Assembly (NCBI GenBank): GCA_019634415.1
Contig: JAHQVJ010000083.1
Coordinates: 30,923 to 94,922 of the forward strand
Direction of reading: 5' to 3'
Length of the DNA: 64,000 nucleotides
Source of the DNA: Myxococcales bacterium
GTDB lineage: Bacteria > Myxococcota_A > UBA796 > GCA-2862545
A program made the translations under genes and the position numbers. Below are positions 6,599 through 15,464 of the stretch, piece after piece (positions within the stretch are counted from its first letter, which is position 1; the number at the start of each line of letters is the position of its first letter). The notes under the pieces are model-generated. The model was not told the origin of the DNA. It searched no databases and worked only from the letters and a program-made list of their open reading frames with translations.

Positions 6599-8619
6599 AG
6601 GATCGGATCCGAGTTCCACGCATCGCCTTCGTGGTGGAGTCCGAGGAGGCCGTTCGTGCCCGCGGAAGCCGCCGGTTGCGGTGGCTCAGCACCTTGCTCT
6701 TGGTGCTGCTGGCCGGCGTGGGCCTGCGCAATGTGCAGCTGGCTCTGGTGCCGTCGGATCGCACCCTGCGCGCCGCGGCCGTGCAGCGCTGGAACACCGT
6801 CACGCTGGAAGCCCGCCGGGGCGAGGTCCTGGACCGCGATGGGCATCGGTTGGCGACCTCCATGGCTACGCCGCGCGTGGTGGCGGATCCGTTCCACATC
6901 GCCGAGGAGGAGGTACCTGGCCTCGCCAACACCTTGAGCCACATCCTGGCTCAGCCCAACGTCGACGCCATCTCGGCCCGCCTGACCCGCAAGGGTCGCT
7001 GGTCTCAGCTGGCCAAGCGCGTGCACCCAGCAGCAGCGGCTCAGGTCGAGGCCATGGACCATCCTGGTGTCTGGGTCGATCGTCCGCTGCGGCGGTACTA
7101 CCCGGAGGAGGGTCTCGGCGCGCACATCCTCGGCTTCGTCGACGGGGATGGAGAGGGCAAGGCGGGCGTGGAGGCCACCTTCGACCGCGACCTGCGTGGG
7201 AGCGCCGTGCTGTTGCAGCGCCGCCGCGACCGGCACGGGCTGTCGGTGGACGACCCGGCTCGCGCGGCCCAACCCAATGTCGGCATGAACGTGATCCTCA
7301 CCATGGATCGTGCCATCCAGCACGTGCTGGAGCAGGCTCTGGCAGACGCGCTGGAGCGCTCCGAGCCCCGCTCGGCCACCGCGGTCGTGGTGGATGTTCG
7401 TACCGGCGACTTGCTGGCCATGGCCAGTGCTCCCACCTTCAACCCCAACCGGCTCGACGAGCGCCACGAGCGCCGTCGCAACCGCGCCGTGCAGGATGCG
7501 GTGGAGCCGGGATCGGTGCTCAAGCCCTTCACCTTCGCAGCTGCCATCGAAGAGGGGCTGATCACACCGGACTCTCCCATCGACTGTGAGAACGGCGCAT
7601 GGAGGGTGGGCGGCGAGGTCATCCACGACGACACGCCCCATCGTGTGCTCTCCGCAGCCGAAGCGCTCCAGCACTCGAGCAACATCGGGTCGGCGAAGCT
7701 CGCGTTGGAGCTCGGTTCGGTGCGGTTCCTCGCCTACGTGGACGCCTTCGGCTTCGGAAAGAAGACCGGGATCCGGCTGCCCGGTGAGCGGGCAGGTGTG
7801 GTGCGGAGCCCCGATCGCGTTCGAACCATCGAGCTGGCGACCACGAGCTATGGGCAGGGGATCACCACCACTGCGCTGCAGCTCGCCATGGCCACGGCTG
7901 CCCTCGGCAACGACGGTCTGTTGATGAAGCCCCGCTTGGTGTCTCGCATCGAAGACGTGCACGGTGTTCCCGAGGCCGTCATCGAGCCGACCGCCGTGGG
8001 CCGCGTCGTGTCTCGGGCCACGGCGAGGCAGGTGGTGGACATGATGGTGGGTGTGACCGCGCCTGACGGCCACGCTCCGCTCGGTGCGGTCCCTGGCTAC
8101 ACCGTCGCTGGCAAGACGGGAACGGCCCAGAAGGTGGTGGATGGTCGCTATGGAGAGGCGAGGCTCGCTTCCTTCGTCGCCATCGCTCCCGCTGACAATC
8201 CGTACATCGCCGTTGCGGTGCTGGTAGACGAGCCTTCGAAGGGAAGCCACTACGGCAACCAAGTAGCTGCGCCTGTGGCCGCCGAGATCATCGAGGGTGC
8301 CCTGCGGCACCTCGGCGTTCCACCAGCGGGTGCAGCGCGCGGTCCGCTGGTGGGCGATCTGCCAGCGTGGCCTGCCGCGCTTCGGAAGCGGGGCCTCGTC
8401 AAGGCCGCCGCCGGCGCGCGCGACCTCCATCTTGCTTGGACCGGTGAGGGGTGGCGCATGCCCGACCTCCACGGTCGTCTCCTCCGCGAGACCGTTCAGA
8501 CCCTCACGCTAGCCGATATCGGCGTGGACGCGTCGGGTTCGGGCCGAATCGTGGAACAACGTCCCACCCCGGGGGCGACCTTGCGCCCCGGAGACCGCGT
8601 CTCGGTCATCTTGCGCTGA
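6595..8619 (+). CDS. ftsI: septal peptidoglycan transpeptidase FtsI (PBP3) with a PASTA domain
   Basis: A 674-residue class B penicillin-binding protein. One N-terminal membrane helix (about 24-43) precedes the pedestal with R-G-E-V-L-D-R-D-G. The transpeptidase domain has S-V-L-K (Ser307 nucleophile, Lys310), S-S-N (361-363) and K-T-G-T (507-510). The last 55 residues form a PASTA domain, a feature of SpoVD/PBP2x-type FtsI and of many deltaproteobacterial FtsI proteins but not of E. coli FtsI. The TTG start at 6595 overlaps the ftsL stop (TTGA). It cross-links septal peptidoglycan with FtsW, encoded downstream. Confidence 0.96.
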   Translation: MKDRIRVPRIAFVVESEEAVRARGSRRLRWLSTLLLVLLAGVGLRNVQLALVPSDRTLRAAAVQRWNTVTLEARRGEVLDRDGHRLATSMATPRVVADPFHIAEEEVPGLANTLSHILAQPNVDAISARLTRKGRWSQLAKRVHPAAAAQVEAMDHPGVWVDRPLRRYYPEEGLGAHILGFVDGDGEGKAGVEATFDRDLRGSAVLLQRRRDRHGLSVDDPARAAQPNVGMNVILTMDRAIQHVLEQALADALERSEPRSATAVVVDVRTGDLLAMASAPTFNPNRLDERHERRRNRAVQDAVEPGSVLKPFTFAAAIEEGLITPDSPIDCENGAWRVGGEVIHDDTPHRVLSAAEALQHSSNIGSAKLALELGSVRFLAYVDAFGFGKKTGIRLPGERAGVVRSPDRVRTIELATTSYGQGITTTALQLAMATAALGNDGLLMKPRLVSRIEDVHGVPEAVIEPTAVGRVVSRATARQVVDMMVGVTAPDGHAPLGAVPGYTVAGKTGTAQKVVDGRYGEARLASFVAIAPADNPYIAVAVLVDEPSKGSHYGNQVAAPVAAEIIEGALRHLGVPPAGAARGPLVGDLPAWPAALRKRGLVKAAAGARDLHLAWTGEGWRMPDLHGRLLRETVQTLTLADIGVDASGSGRIVEQRPTPGATLRPGDRVSVILR

Positions 8620-8980
8620 GGCGATTCCGGCCTGCGCTCTTTTTCATCTCACCAATCGTCCACCGCCCGCCGGGCGGGTAGAGGCCACCCCTCCCCAGGG
8701 TGGCGGGTTCCCAGGTTCCCATCCTGCGACGTCGGCCGCGTTCCCCAACGCAGCCATCGCAAGACCTAGGTTCCAACTCTCTGCTCGCAATCCCAGCGGC
8801 ATCCAGCCCGCCTGGCGGCGGTGGTCGCCCACCTTGTAACCAGTGATCACGCGGTTGGCGGACGACGCCTCTGCGAGACACTCCCCTCATCTTTGCCCGA
8901 AGGGCAGGAGGAAGCCGGACCAGGCACGCGGGACAGCGCGCGTGAGTTTGGCTAGATTCCTGCCCTGCCACGGGAGCCCG
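8620..8980. other. ftsI-murE intergenic gap
   Basis: This 361-base gap is the largest break in the dcw cluster. It holds GC-rich inverted repeats (CCCGCC and GGCGGG around 8668-8681; CCACCC and GGGTGG around 8687-8705) and, at its end, a candidate promoter for murE. A 68-codon minus-strand ORF (8644-8850) is possible but has no support beyond being open. Confidence 0.5.
8930..8958 (+). promoter_or_regulatory. candidate promoter of murE
   Basis: GGGACA (8930-8935) and TAGATT (8953-8958) are spaced by 17 bases and each match the sigma-70 consensus at four of six positions. Transcription would start near 8965, leaving a short leader to the murE ATG at 8981. It lies at the end of the only long gap in the upstream half of the dcw cluster. 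Confidence 0.4.
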
Positions 8981-10429
8981 ATGCAGCTCGATCGCCTGCT
9001 GCAGCACCTCGACGTGATCGAGGTGCGCGGCCCCACCGATCGTGACGTCGACCACGTCACGCGAGACTCCCGCCGCGTGGGTCCTCACTCCATCTTCGTC
9101 GCCATCGTGGGCGCCCAGGTGGACGGCCACCAGTTCGTCGGAGCCGTGTCGGCCCCGGTGGTGGTCACTCAGCGACAGATTCCTGTCGGATCGGGCGTCA
9201 CCCAGATCGTCGTGCGAGATACCAAGCGGGCGCTTGCGCAGCTCGCTGCGGGGTTGCATGGCCATCCGTCCCGCCAGCTCGCCGTCGTGGGGATCACCGG
9301 GACCAACGGAAAGACCACCATTGCCTCGCTGTCGCAGGCGGCGATGCAGCAGCTCGGGTGGCGAACCGGTCGGATCGGCACGACGGGCAACGTCGTGGCC
9401 GACGTGCAGCGGACCTCGGCCTTCACGACTCCCGAGGCTCCGCAGCTGCAGGGGCTGTTCGCCGAGATGCGAGAGGCTGGCGTCAGCGTCGTGACGATGG
9501 AGGTCTCCAGTATCGGCCTCGATCAACGTCGTGTAGACGGTACCGACTTCGCACTCGCCGTGTTCACCAACCTCACTCCCGATCACCTCGGCTACCACGG
9601 CTCCATGGAGGCCTACGGGCAGGCGAAGGCGCGGTTGTTTCGCGAGCTGCTGCGTCCGGTGGGAGGAGCTCCACGGGCGCTGCTCTACGGCGACGATCCG
9701 GCCTGGCGTCTCATGGAGCCGCCGGACGACCATTGGCTGTACGGGCTGTCCGAGGCGTGTCACGTGCGCGCGACGGAGCTCGTGTCGGACGCCTCGGGGA
9801 TCCGAGCCACGCTGCACAGCCCCCGGGGGACAGCGTCGCTTCAGAGCACGCTGCTGGGGCACCACAACGCGCTGAACCTCATGGCGGCCTTCGGCATCTT
9901 GGTGCTCCTCGGCGTGCCTCCCGATCAGGCTGCGGAGGCGTTGGGCCGAGTCCCCGGAGTGGCGGGTCGGCTCGAGAGGGTTGCCGATCCCGCGGGCCGA
10001 CTCGTGGTGGTCGACTATGCCCACAGCGAGGATGCGCTGGACAACGCACTGCGCACCCTCGTCCCCCTGACTCGGGGGCAGCTGTGGGTGGTGTTCGGGT
10101 GTGGGGGCGATCGCGATGCCTCCAAGCGCCCTCGGATGGGGGCGGTGGCGGCTGGTGGGGCCGATCACGTGGTGGTCACCTCGGACAATCCGCGCTCGGA
10201 GTCACCCACGGCCATCATCGATGCCATCCTGGCGGGGATCGATGGCCATGACCACGTCACGGCCATCCCAGATCGCGCTGACGCCATCGCCCACGCGCTG
10301 CGTGGCAGCAGCCCCGACGACACCGTGCTCATCGCGGGCAAGGGGCACGAGTCCTATCAAGAGATCGACGGGGAACGCCTGGCCTTCGACGACCGGGCCG
10401 TGGCACGCACCATCCTGGAGGGGATGTGA
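8981..10429 (+). CDS. murE: UDP-MurNAc-L-Ala-D-Glu:meso-diaminopimelate ligase MurE
   Basis: A 482-residue Mur ligase. The P-loop G-I-T-G-T-N-G-K-T-T has Lys111. The D-N-P-R motif at 402-405 is the known signature of MurE enzymes that add meso-diaminopimelate rather than lysine, so the peptidoglycan is predicted to be the Gram-negative DAP type. The start at 8981 is set by a GGGAG Shine-Dalgarno five bases upstream and the family-type N-terminus; the longer frame from 8843 is not supported. It acts in the cytoplasm after MurD. Its stop overlaps the murF GTG start. Confidence 0.96.
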   Translation: MQLDRLLQHLDVIEVRGPTDRDVDHVTRDSRRVGPHSIFVAIVGAQVDGHQFVGAVSAPVVVTQRQIPVGSGVTQIVVRDTKRALAQLAAGLHGHPSRQLAVVGITGTNGKTTIASLSQAAMQQLGWRTGRIGTTGNVVADVQRTSAFTTPEAPQLQGLFAEMREAGVSVVTMEVSSIGLDQRRVDGTDFALAVFTNLTPDHLGYHGSMEAYGQAKARLFRELLRPVGGAPRALLYGDDPAWRLMEPPDDHWLYGLSEACHVRATELVSDASGIRATLHSPRGTASLQSTLLGHHNALNLMAAFGILVLLGVPPDQAAEALGRVPGVAGRLERVADPAGRLVVVDYAHSEDALDNALRTLVPLTRGQLWVVFGCGGDRDASKRPRMGAVAAGGADHVVVTSDNPRSESPTAIIDAILAGIDGHDHVTAIPDRADAIAHALRGSSPDDTVLIAGKGHESYQEIDGERLAFDDRAVARTILEGM

Positions 10430-11829
10430 AGTTCGATGCACGACGGATTGCAGCGGCCACCGGTGGACGCGTGGTGGGTAGCGGCGCCGCCCCCGCGGGT
10501 CCGGTGGTCACCGACACGCGAACCCTCCGTCCTGGAGACTGGTTCCTGGCGCTGGTGGGAGATCGCTTCGACGGTCACACCTTCCTCGAGCGCGCGTCGG
10601 CGTCGGGGGCCGTGGGGTGTGTGGTGGACCGCGAGCCGGGTGGCGCTTTCCGGGGCGACGCGGTGATCGTGCCCGACACCACCCGTGCGCTACAGGATCT
10701 CGGCCGACACGCCCGGCAGCAATTCCGTGGCCCCGTGATCGGGGTCACCGGGAGTTCCGGCAAGACGACCACTCGCGCCCTGCTCGCCTTGGCCCTGTCA
10801 CCCCTCGGAGAGGTGCACCAGACCAAGGGGAACCTCAACAACCACCTCGGCGTGCCCATGACCCTCATCGCGGCTCCCGAGGGGGCTGCGGCCATGGTGG
10901 TGGAGATGGGCACGAGCTCGCCAGGCGAGATCGGCTTCCTCGCTGAGCTCGGGGAGCCCGATGTGCGCCTGATCGTGAACGTGGGTCCGGCTCACCTCGA
11001 GGAGCTCGGGGGGCTACCCGGAGTGGCCCGAGAGAAGGGCGCCATGTTCCGGACGGCGCGCCCCGGTGACGTGTGCTGCGTCAACGTCGACGATCCCTAC
11101 GTACGTCAGATGGAGCTGCCAGCCGGGGTGCGTCGGATCGCCTTCGGCACCGCCAGCGGGGACGCCAGCGACGCAGTGCGCCTCACGGAGGTGCGCATCG
11201 ACCCTGCGTCACTGACGACCCACGCGCGCTACCAGACACCGCAGGGAGAGGTGGCAGCCACCATTCCGGCGCCCGGTCATCACGTGGCGCTGAATGCGGC
11301 CGGGGCGTTGGCGGCAGCAGTGGCCCTCGGCATCGATCCGGCCGCCGCCGCCGCGGCGCTGTCGGGCTACCAGCCCGTGGGGATGCGGATGCGTCCAGAG
11401 CTGCTGCCGAGTGGCGCCACCGCCCTCAACGATGCCTACAATGCCAACCCACAGTCGATGAAGGCGTCGCTGGGCGTGCTCGCGGCCATGCCAGGGCGAC
11501 GGGCTGCCATCCTGGGCGACATGCTGGAGCTGGGTCCCGACGAGGCCGAGTGGCACCGGACGGTGGCGCGTGAGGCAGGGGAGATGGGCCTCGATCTGGT
11601 GGTGTTCGTGGGACCGCGCATGTCCGCGGCGGCCTCGGCGTGTGTGGGGCCCGAGGTCTGGTCCTTCGCTGAGGTGGACGACGCCATCCCCGATCTGTCG
11701 CGATGGGCGGGCCCCTCGGACGTGCTGCTGTTCAAGGGCAGCCGGGGTGCGAGCGTGGAACAGATCCTGCAGGGCCTCCTGCGCCACGCGTCGCCAGCCG
11801 ATGACAGGAATGGCGGAGGACATCACTGA
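10426..11829 (+). CDS. murF: UDP-MurNAc-tripeptide:D-Ala-D-Ala ligase MurF
   Basis: A 467-residue Mur ligase of normal MurF length. The N-terminal domain has the D-T-R-T-L-x-P-G-D motif and F-V/L-A-L-x-G-x-R-F-D-G-H. The P-loop G-V-T-G-S-S-G-K-T-T has Lys113, followed by T-K-G-N-L-N-N-H-L-G-V-P (substrate binding), E-M-G-T and N-D-A-Y-N-A-N-P. It adds D-Ala-D-Ala, the product of Ddl encoded downstream. GTG start overlaps murE stop (GTGA); the stop overlaps the mraY start (TGATG). Confidence 0.96.
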   Translation: MKFDARRIAAATGGRVVGSGAAPAGPVVTDTRTLRPGDWFLALVGDRFDGHTFLERASASGAVGCVVDREPGGAFRGDAVIVPDTTRALQDLGRHARQQFRGPVIGVTGSSGKTTTRALLALALSPLGEVHQTKGNLNNHLGVPMTLIAAPEGAAAMVVEMGTSSPGEIGFLAELGEPDVRLIVNVGPAHLEELGGLPGVAREKGAMFRTARPGDVCCVNVDDPYVRQMELPAGVRRIAFGTASGDASDAVRLTEVRIDPASLTTHARYQTPQGEVAATIPAPGHHVALNAAGALAAAVALGIDPAAAAAALSGYQPVGMRMRPELLPSGATALNDAYNANPQSMKASLGVLAAMPGRRAAILGDMLELGPDEAEWHRTVAREAGEMGLDLVVFVGPRMSAAASACVGPEVWSFAEVDDAIPDLSRWAGPSDVLLFKGSRGASVEQILQGLLRHASPADDRNGGGHH

Positions 11830-12950
11830 TGCTGTACTGGTTGTTCGTCGATCCGGGCCCCTTTGCGGATGCTGCCCCTGGAACCAACGTGTTCCGCTAC
11901 ATCAGCTTCCGCACGGCCTGGGGCATGATCACCGCCCTGATGATCAGCTACCTGGTGTTCCCGGCCTTCATCCGCTGGATGAAGCAGCAGAAGGTCAACC
12001 AGATCATCCGCTCGGACGGACCCGAGAGTCACCTGCTCAACAAGGTGGGCACCCCAACCATGGGGGGCGTGCCCATGCTCGCGGGTGTGGTGGTGGCCAC
12101 CCTGCTGTGGTCCCGCATCGACGAGGCCGCCACCTGGATGGTGCTGGTGGTACTCGTGGGGTACGGCGCCATCGGCTTCGTGGATGACTGGAAGAAGGTC
12201 ATGCAGAAGTCGAGCGACGGCTTGGCTGGTCGCATGAAGCTGCTCTTCCAGATCCTCATCGGCGGGGGTGTGCTGGTCTACGGGTACGTGGCTGGAATCT
12301 ATCCGGTGGACCTCTCGTTTCCCTTCGTCTCGGGGGTACGCCTGGACTTCACCGAGCTGTGGCCTGGGGCCCCCGACACGCTGGGCTGGGCCTACGTCGG
12401 GATCGCGCTGTTCATTGTGGTGGGAGCGTCGAACGCCGTGAACCTCACCGACGGCCTCGACGGTCTCGCCATCGGACCGGTGATGACGTCTGCTGCGACC
12501 TACGGAGTGATCGCCTACCTCACGGGGCACATCGCCTTCTCCGAGTACCTCGACATCCAGTACGTCGCGGGTGCGGGAGAGCTGACCGTCATCGCCTTTG
12601 CCCTGGTCGGGGCTGGGTTGGGGTTCCTCTGGTACAACGCGTACCCTGCGTCGATCTTCATGGGCGACGTCGGCTCGCTGGCCCTGGGGGGCACCCTGGC
12701 CATGCTCGCGATCTTGTCGAAGCACGAGGTGCTGCTGGCCGTGGTGGGCGGGATCTTCGTGCTCGAGACGGTGAGCGTGATCCTGCAGGTCGCCTCCTTC
12801 AAGCTGACGGGTCGTCGCATCTTCGCCATGGCTCCCATTCACCACCACTACGAGAAGCTCGGGTGGTCGGAACCCAAGATCATCGTGCGGTTCTGGATCA
12901 TCAGCGTGGTGCTCGCCCTGGTGGCGCTGTCCACCCTCAAGCTCAGGTGA
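11829..12950 (+). CDS. mraY: phospho-MurNAc-pentapeptide transferase MraY
   Basis: A 373-residue integral membrane protein with about ten predicted helices. It carries the MraY signatures P-T-M-G-G near 72, F-V-D-D-W-K-K, the N-L-T-D-G-L-D-G-L-A catalytic loop, F-M-G-D-V-G-S-L-A-L-G-G and the H-H-H-Y-E-K-L-G-W motif close to the end. It joins UDP-MurNAc-pentapeptide to undecaprenyl phosphate to make lipid I. The ATG at 11829 overlaps the murF stop. The next step, lipid II formation by MurG, has no gene in this cluster. Confidence 0.97.
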   Translation: MLYWLFVDPGPFADAAPGTNVFRYISFRTAWGMITALMISYLVFPAFIRWMKQQKVNQIIRSDGPESHLLNKVGTPTMGGVPMLAGVVVATLLWSRIDEAATWMVLVVLVGYGAIGFVDDWKKVMQKSSDGLAGRMKLLFQILIGGGVLVYGYVAGIYPVDLSFPFVSGVRLDFTELWPGAPDTLGWAYVGIALFIVVGASNAVNLTDGLDGLAIGPVMTSAATYGVIAYLTGHIAFSEYLDIQYVAGAGELTVIAFALVGAGLGFLWYNAYPASIFMGDVGSLALGGTLAMLAILSKHEVLLAVVGGIFVLETVSVILQVASFKLTGRRIFAMAPIHHHYEKLGWSEPKIIVRFWIISVVLALVALSTLKLR

Positions 12951-12954
12951 TGGC

Positions 12955-14298
12955 GTGGACCTGACCGGCCGTCGGGTGCTCGTGATGGGCCTCGGTCGCT
13001 CGGGTCAGGCTGCCGCGCGCCTGGCGGTGGCGTCTGGCGCCGCGGCGGTCACGGGCATCGATCTGCGCGAGGACACAGCGGCCATCGAGGGTGTGACCAT
13101 GCACCTCGGGCCGCATCCGCAGGCTTGCTTCGACGAGGCAGATCTGCTGATCGTGTCGCCGGGCATCCCCACCACGCAGCCACAGCTGGCGGCAGCGGTG
13201 GACCGAGGCACTCAGGTGATGGGGGAGCTGTCCTTCGCCGCGTCGTTCCTCGACCTGCCGATGGTGGGGGTCACCGGGACCAACGGAAAATCCACGGTCA
13301 CGCACTTCACCGGTCAGCTCCTCGCTCACGCAGGGTTCCGGACCTTCGTGGGCGGCAACCTCGGCAACCCACTCTCCAATGCCGTGTCGCAGGCCAGCCA
13401 GCTCGATCGTCTGGTGGTGGAGGTCTCGTCGTACCAGCTGGAGCTGGCCCGTGCGCTGCGACCCCAGGTGGCGGTGATCCTCAACCTGACGCCCGACCAC
13501 CTCGAGCGCCACGGCACGATGGAGGCGTATGCTGCGGCAAAGGCACGGATCTTCGACGGCATGACCGACGAGCACCTCGCGGTGCTGCCGGTGACCGATC
13601 CGTTGCTGCGGAGCGCCGCCCGACACGTCGATGCCAGGCGCCTGTGGCTCGGCCATGACTCGGAGGACGGGGGAGTCGTGCGGCGCGGCAGAACCGCCTG
13701 GATCATCCTGCCGGGAGCTGCGCCCGAGCGGATCGATCTCGCACAGCTGTCGGTGCGGGGATCTCACAACCTCGACAACGCGGCGACGGCCGCCCTCCTG
13801 GCGCGTGCGGTGGGGGCACCCATCGACGCGGTTCGGGAGGGAATCGGCCACCTCGAGGCGCTCCCTCATCGGATGTGTGTGGTGTCCCGTCGCGACGGCA
13901 TCGTCTGGATCGACGACTCCAAGGCCACCAACATCGACGCTGCGCGGGCGGGGATCCGCGGTCTCGAGGGCGCGGCAGTGGTGCTGCTGGGGGGGCGCGG
14001 CAAGCGCCAGCCCGACGGCACGCTGGGGTTCACTGCCCTCGCCGAGCCTCTGGCACGCCATCGTGGCGTGGTTGCGTTCGGGGAGGCCGGCCCGGCGATC
14101 GCGGACGAGCTACGTGCAGCTGCCGTGACGTGTTCCGTCGCCACCACCCTCGCTCGCGCCGTCGAGCGCTCCCTGCAGCTGGCTCGCCCGGGTGACGCCG
14201 TGCTGCTGTCGCCTGGGTGTGCCAGCTTCGACGAGTTCGACGACTTCGAGCACCGAGGACGCGTGTTCGAGCAGCTCGCCAAGGGTGTCGCTTCGTGA
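12955..14298 (+). CDS. murD: UDP-MurNAc-L-alanine:D-glutamate ligase MurD
   Basis: A 447-residue Mur ligase. It opens with a Rossmann-like M-G-L-G-R-S-G motif (uracil nucleotide binding), then S-P-G-I-P, the P-loop G-V-T-G-T-N-G-K-S-T with Lys112, V-E-V-S-S-Y-Q-L-E, N-L-T-P-D-H-L-E-R-H and D-D-S-K-A-T-N near 318. The start is GTG at 12955, four bases after the mraY stop. It adds D-Glu to UDP-MurNAc-L-Ala in the cytoplasm. The stop overlaps the ftsW GTG start (GTGA). Confidence 0.96.
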   Translation: MDLTGRRVLVMGLGRSGQAAARLAVASGAAAVTGIDLREDTAAIEGVTMHLGPHPQACFDEADLLIVSPGIPTTQPQLAAAVDRGTQVMGELSFAASFLDLPMVGVTGTNGKSTVTHFTGQLLAHAGFRTFVGGNLGNPLSNAVSQASQLDRLVVEVSSYQLELARALRPQVAVILNLTPDHLERHGTMEAYAAAKARIFDGMTDEHLAVLPVTDPLLRSAARHVDARRLWLGHDSEDGGVVRRGRTAWIILPGAAPERIDLAQLSVRGSHNLDNAATAALLARAVGAPIDAVREGIGHLEALPHRMCVVSRRDGIVWIDDSKATNIDAARAGIRGLEGAAVVLLGGRGKRQPDGTLGFTALAEPLARHRGVVAFGEAGPAIADELRAAAVTCSVATTLARAVERSLQLARPGDAVLLSPGCASFDEFDDFEHRGRVFEQLAKGVAS

Positions 14299-15464
14299 GC
14301 GAACGGGTATCGGTCGCCAGCGCGTCCGACGTCTCGTCGCAGCGGCGCCTCGTGCGGGTGACGTGGGACTGGCCACTGATCGTCTGCACCGCTCTGCTGG
14401 TCGTGTTCGGCTTGCTCATGATCCAGAGCGCGAGCGCCGAGTTCGCCGATGCAGCGTTTCGCGATCGGCTGCACTTCGTGAAGCGACAGTCCGTGGGCCT
14501 GGGCATCGGCCTGGTGGCGTCCATGGTCTTGATGGCGCTGCCCTACGAGGTGCTGCGTCGGCTGGCCATCCCCGCCTACGGCGTCACGCTGTTCCTGATG
14601 TTCTTGGTGATGACGCCACTGGGGCACTCGGTCAACGGAGCCACCCGTTGGCTGTTGTTCGGGCCCATCACCGTGCAGCCCTCCGAGATCGCCAAGCTGG
14701 CGCTGGTGATGGTGCTGGCCGACTACCTGACCAACAACCGTGGGCGCCTCCACGACGTCGTGGGAGTGGGCCTTCCCGGTGTGGGGCTGCTGCTGCCCAT
14801 GATGGCCATGATGGTCTACCAGCGCGACTTCAGTACCACCTTGATTCTACTTGGGCTAGCAGCCGTTCTATTCATCATCGCAGGGCTGCGGTGGGGCTAC
14901 GTCGTCGGGGGAATCGCCGTTGGAGCGGTGGTCCTGGCTGCGCTCGTGCGCATCGAGCCGTACCGGATGCGCCGGCTCGCCGGGTTTGCCGACCCCTTCG
15001 CTGATCCGGGGGGGGCTGGGTACCAGGTGGTCCAGGGCTGGATCGCGCTGGCTACGGGAGGCGCCACGGGCACTGGCCTCGCCAACGGGGTGGCACAGCG
15101 GGGGTTCTTGCCGGAGCCCTACACCGACTTCATCATCGCGGTCATCGGCGAAGAGCTGGGGGCCGTGGGGGTCGGTCTGGCCATGCTCCTGTTGCTGTTG
15201 TTGGTGTGGCGTGCCCTCGTCATCGCGCAGCGCGCGCCCGATCTGTTTGGCATGCTGGCTGCAACCGGCCTGGGAGCCATGTTCGCTATCCAGGCCATCA
15301 TCAACGTGGGCGTCGTCGGGGGCTTGTTCCCAGCCACCGGACTCGTCCTACCGTTCCTGTCCTACGGGGCCTCTGCTGCGGTGATCAACGTGATGGCGGT
15401 GGGGATCCTGCTCAAGGTCAGCTCGATGCGACCGGCGGGTGGCTCGGCGCAGGGGAGGAGCTGA
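14295..15464 (+). CDS. ftsW: septal peptidoglycan glycosyltransferase FtsW
   Basis: A 389-residue SEDS-family protein with about ten membrane helices. Recognisable SEDS features are the early G-L-L-M-I-Q-S-A-S segment, N-G-A-T-R-W-L near 117, Q-P-S-E-I-A-K-L (the catalytic-loop neighbourhood of SEDS polymerases is later, around D-F-I-I-A-V-I-G-E-E-L-G), and the final P-F-L-S-Y-G. It polymerises lipid II at the septum with FtsI. GTG start overlaps the murD stop. The stop overlaps the murC ATG directly (TGATG), leaving no room for murG, which usually sits here. Confidence 0.95.
   Translation: MSERVSVASASDVSSQRRLVRVTWDWPLIVCTALLVVFGLLMIQSASAEFADAAFRDRLHFVKRQSVGLGIGLVASMVLMALPYEVLRRLAIPAYGVTLFLMFLVMTPLGHSVNGATRWLLFGPITVQPSEIAKLALVMVLADYLTNNRGRLHDVVGVGLPGVGLLLPMMAMMVYQRDFSTTLILLGLAAVLFIIAGLRWGYVVGGIAVGAVVLAALVRIEPYRMRRLAGFADPFADPGGAGYQVVQGWIALATGGATGTGLANGVAQRGFLPEPYTDFIIAVIGEELGAVGVGLAMLLLLLLVWRALVIAQRAPDLFGMLAATGLGAMFAIQAIINVGVVGGLFPATGLVLPFLSYGASAAVINVMAVGILLKVSSMRPAGGSAQGRS

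Noticed and set aside
8644..8850. A 68-codon minus-strand ORF in the ftsI-murE gap
   Set aside because: It has no family, no clear Shine-Dalgarno and an ordinary high-GC open frame.
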